Of a stretch of 6,262 nt of DNA, positions 5,016 to 6,262 are shown in pieces. The stretch comes from Bacteroidota bacterium (GTDB lineage Bacteria; Bacteroidota; Bacteroidia; Flavobacteriales; Weeksellaceae). The translations under genes and the position numbers were made by a program. Under the pieces are notes generated by a model. That model was not told the DNA's origin, made no database searches, and saw only the letters and a list, made by a program, of their open reading frames with translations. Numbering within the stretch: position 1 is the stretch's first letter; each line of letters begins with the position of its first letter. The stretch spans positions 1-6,262 of the forward strand of contig JAEWOM010000225.1 of NCBI GenBank assembly GCA_023399675.1, read 5' to 3'.

Positions 5016-6262
5016 ATGGAAACTAAAACACAATACGTTCCTTATAAAGTAAAGGACATTTCCCTTGCAGAATGGGGAAGAAAAGAAATCGAACTTGCAG
5101 AGGCAGAAATGCCCGGATTAATGGCGATTCGTGAAGAGTATGGACCTTCTCAGCCACTGAAAGGTGCAAGAATCGCAGGATGTCTCCACATGACTATCCA
5201 GACTGCCGTTCTAATAGAAACTTTGGTAGCTTTAGGTGCTGAAGTAACCTGGTCTTCATGTAATATTTTCTCCACTCAGGATCATGCTGCTGCGGCAATT
5301 GCAGCTGCAGGAATTCCGGTGTATGCGTGGAAAGGCATGAATGAAGAAGAATTCGACTGGTGTATCGAGCAGACGCTGTTCTTTGGTGAAGAAAGAAAGC
5401 CTCTTAACATGATTCTTGATGACGGTGGAGACCTTACCAATATGGTTTTCGACAGATATCCTGAGCTTACCAAAGATATCAAAGGTCTTTCTGAAGAAAC
5501 CACAACCGGTGTACACAGACTTTATGAGAGAATGGCAAACGGAACATTGGTAATGCCTGCTATCAACGTAAACGATTCCGTTACCAAATCAAAATTCGAT
5601 AATAAATACGGTTGTAGAGAATCTGCGGTTGATGCCATCAGAAGAGCTACCGATGTAATGCTGGCAGGTAAAAGAGTGATCGTTTGCGGTTACGGTGATG
5701 TAGGTAAAGGAACTGCAGCATCTTTCAGAGGAGCAGGATCAATTGTTACTGTTACTGAAATCGATCCGATCTGCGCACTTCAGGCTGCGATGGAAGGTTA
5801 TGAAGTGAAAAAGCTGGAAAATGTTATTGAAACTGCCGATATCGTAATTACAACGACCGGTAACTTCAACATCGTAACCGGAGAGCATTTCAAAAGAATG
5901 AAGGATAAAACCATCGTATGTAATATCGGTCATTTCGACAATGAAATCGATATGGCTTGGTTAAACGAGAATTACGGTTCAACTAAATCTACCGTTAAGC
6001 CTCAGGTTGATATTTACAATGTTGAAGGTAACGACATCATCATCCTTGCAGAAGGCCGTTTGGTAAACCTGGGCTGTGCAACAGGTCACCCGAGTTTTGT
6101 AATGAGTAACTCATTCTCGAACCAAACTTTGGCGCAGATTGAACTTTGGACCAATTCGGACGCATACGAAAATAAAGTGTACATGCTTCCAAAGAAACTC
6201 GATGAAAAAGTGGCAATGCTTCACCTGAAAAAAATCGGTGTGGAACTGGAAACGCTTTCCGA
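5016..6262 (+). CDS. ahcY: S-adenosylhomocysteine hydrolase (adenosylhomocysteinase), 3' end missing
   Basis: This cytoplasmic NAD-dependent enzyme splits S-adenosylhomocysteine, the inhibitory by-product of methylation, into adenosine and homocysteine. The window holds 415 codons from ATG 5016 ([10 protein letters not shown]); about 22 C-terminal residues, including the conserved Lys/Tyr end that closes over NAD, lie beyond the edge. Visible are the signature [15 protein letters not shown] (81-95), ILDDGGDLT (133-141), SEETTTGV (159-166), [12 protein letters not shown] (185-196), the NAD-binding GYGDVGKG (225-232) and [11 protein letters not shown] (302-312). Residues equivalent to the human catalytic set are His58, Asp136, Glu161, Lys191, Asp195, Asn196 and His306; Cys200 is also kept. 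The roughly 40-residue insert of many bacterial and plant forms, expected between DDGGD and EETTTGV, is absent, so this is the compact form. No Shine-Dalgarno is visible. It is divergent from the transferase gene and has its own promoter box. Confidence 0.98.
   Translation, partial: METKTQYVPYKVKDISLAEWGRKEIELAEAEMPGLMAIREEYGPSQPLKGARIAGCLHMTIQTAVLIETLVALGAEVTWSSCNIFSTQDHAAAAIAAAGIPVYAWKGMNEEEFDWCIEQTLFFGEERKPLNMILDDGGDLTNMVFDRYPELTKDIKGLSEETTTGVHRLYERMANGTLVMPAINVNDSVTKSKFDNKYGCRESAVDAIRRATDVMLAGKRVIVCGYGDVGKGTAASFRGAGSIVTVTEIDPICALQAAMEGYEVKKLENVIETADIVITTTGNFNIVTGEHFKRMKDKTIVCNIGHFDNEIDMAWLNENYGSTKSTVKPQVDIYNVEGNDIIILAEGRLVNLGCATGHPSFVMSNSFSNQTLAQIELWTNSDAYENKVYMLPKKLDEKVAMLHLKKIGVELETLS

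Noticed and set aside
5256..5933. Minus-strand open frames inside ahcY
   Set aside because: They overlap the conserved signature regions of ahcY, and two of them also overlap each other in different frames, as shadow frames do.
1..6262. Mobile element, CRISPR array, defence system or other novel multi-gene system
   Set aside because: There is no transposase or integrase, no spaced direct repeats, no tRNA junction and no abrupt change in base use by eye. All six genes belong to recognisable housekeeping or membrane-protein groups.

Overview
The window looks like ordinary chromosome from a Flavobacteriia-type Bacteroidetes, most likely a Chryseobacterium relative (Weeksellaceae). This rests on four things. 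The F0 subunit a has a signal peptide and a long periplasmic N-terminal domain. A small membrane protein sits just ahead of atpB. TAnnTTTG promoter boxes occur upstream of gene starts, and Shine-Dalgarno sequences are largely absent. The genus is inferred from protein resemblance, not from a search.

Layout. Positions 1-1785 (minus strand) are the promoter-proximal end of the F0F1 ATP synthase operon: a four-helix membrane protein, then atpB (subunit a), then atpE (subunit c, running off the left edge). A divergent intergenic region (1786-1936) carries opposed promoter boxes around a clean 7-bp inverted repeat. Positions 1937-4174 (plus) encode a large FUSC-family (YccS/AaeB-like) inner-membrane protein. 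It converges on a minus-strand Sfp-type 4'-phosphopantetheinyl transferase (4171-4827), and the two stop codons overlap on the bases CTAA inside a long imperfect inverted repeat. A second divergent intergenic region (4828-5015) separates the transferase from ahcY (S-adenosylhomocysteine hydrolase, plus, from 5016), which runs off the right edge about 20 residues short of its expected end. No gene-free stretch exceeds 300 bases.

How the genes relate. The three left genes build the proton channel of ATP synthase. The subunit a and c residues indicate proton rather than sodium coupling, with a mitochondrial-type His/Glu exchange in subunit a. The FUSC protein, the transferase and AhcY have no obvious shared pathway; their closeness seems to be gene order rather than a system. 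I found no RNA genes, insertion sequences, CRISPR arrays, attachment sites or defence system, and no convincing undescribed system. The points most worth a second look are the inverted repeat between the divergent promoters, the inverted repeat spanning the overlapping stop codons, and the start codons revised from promoter positions.
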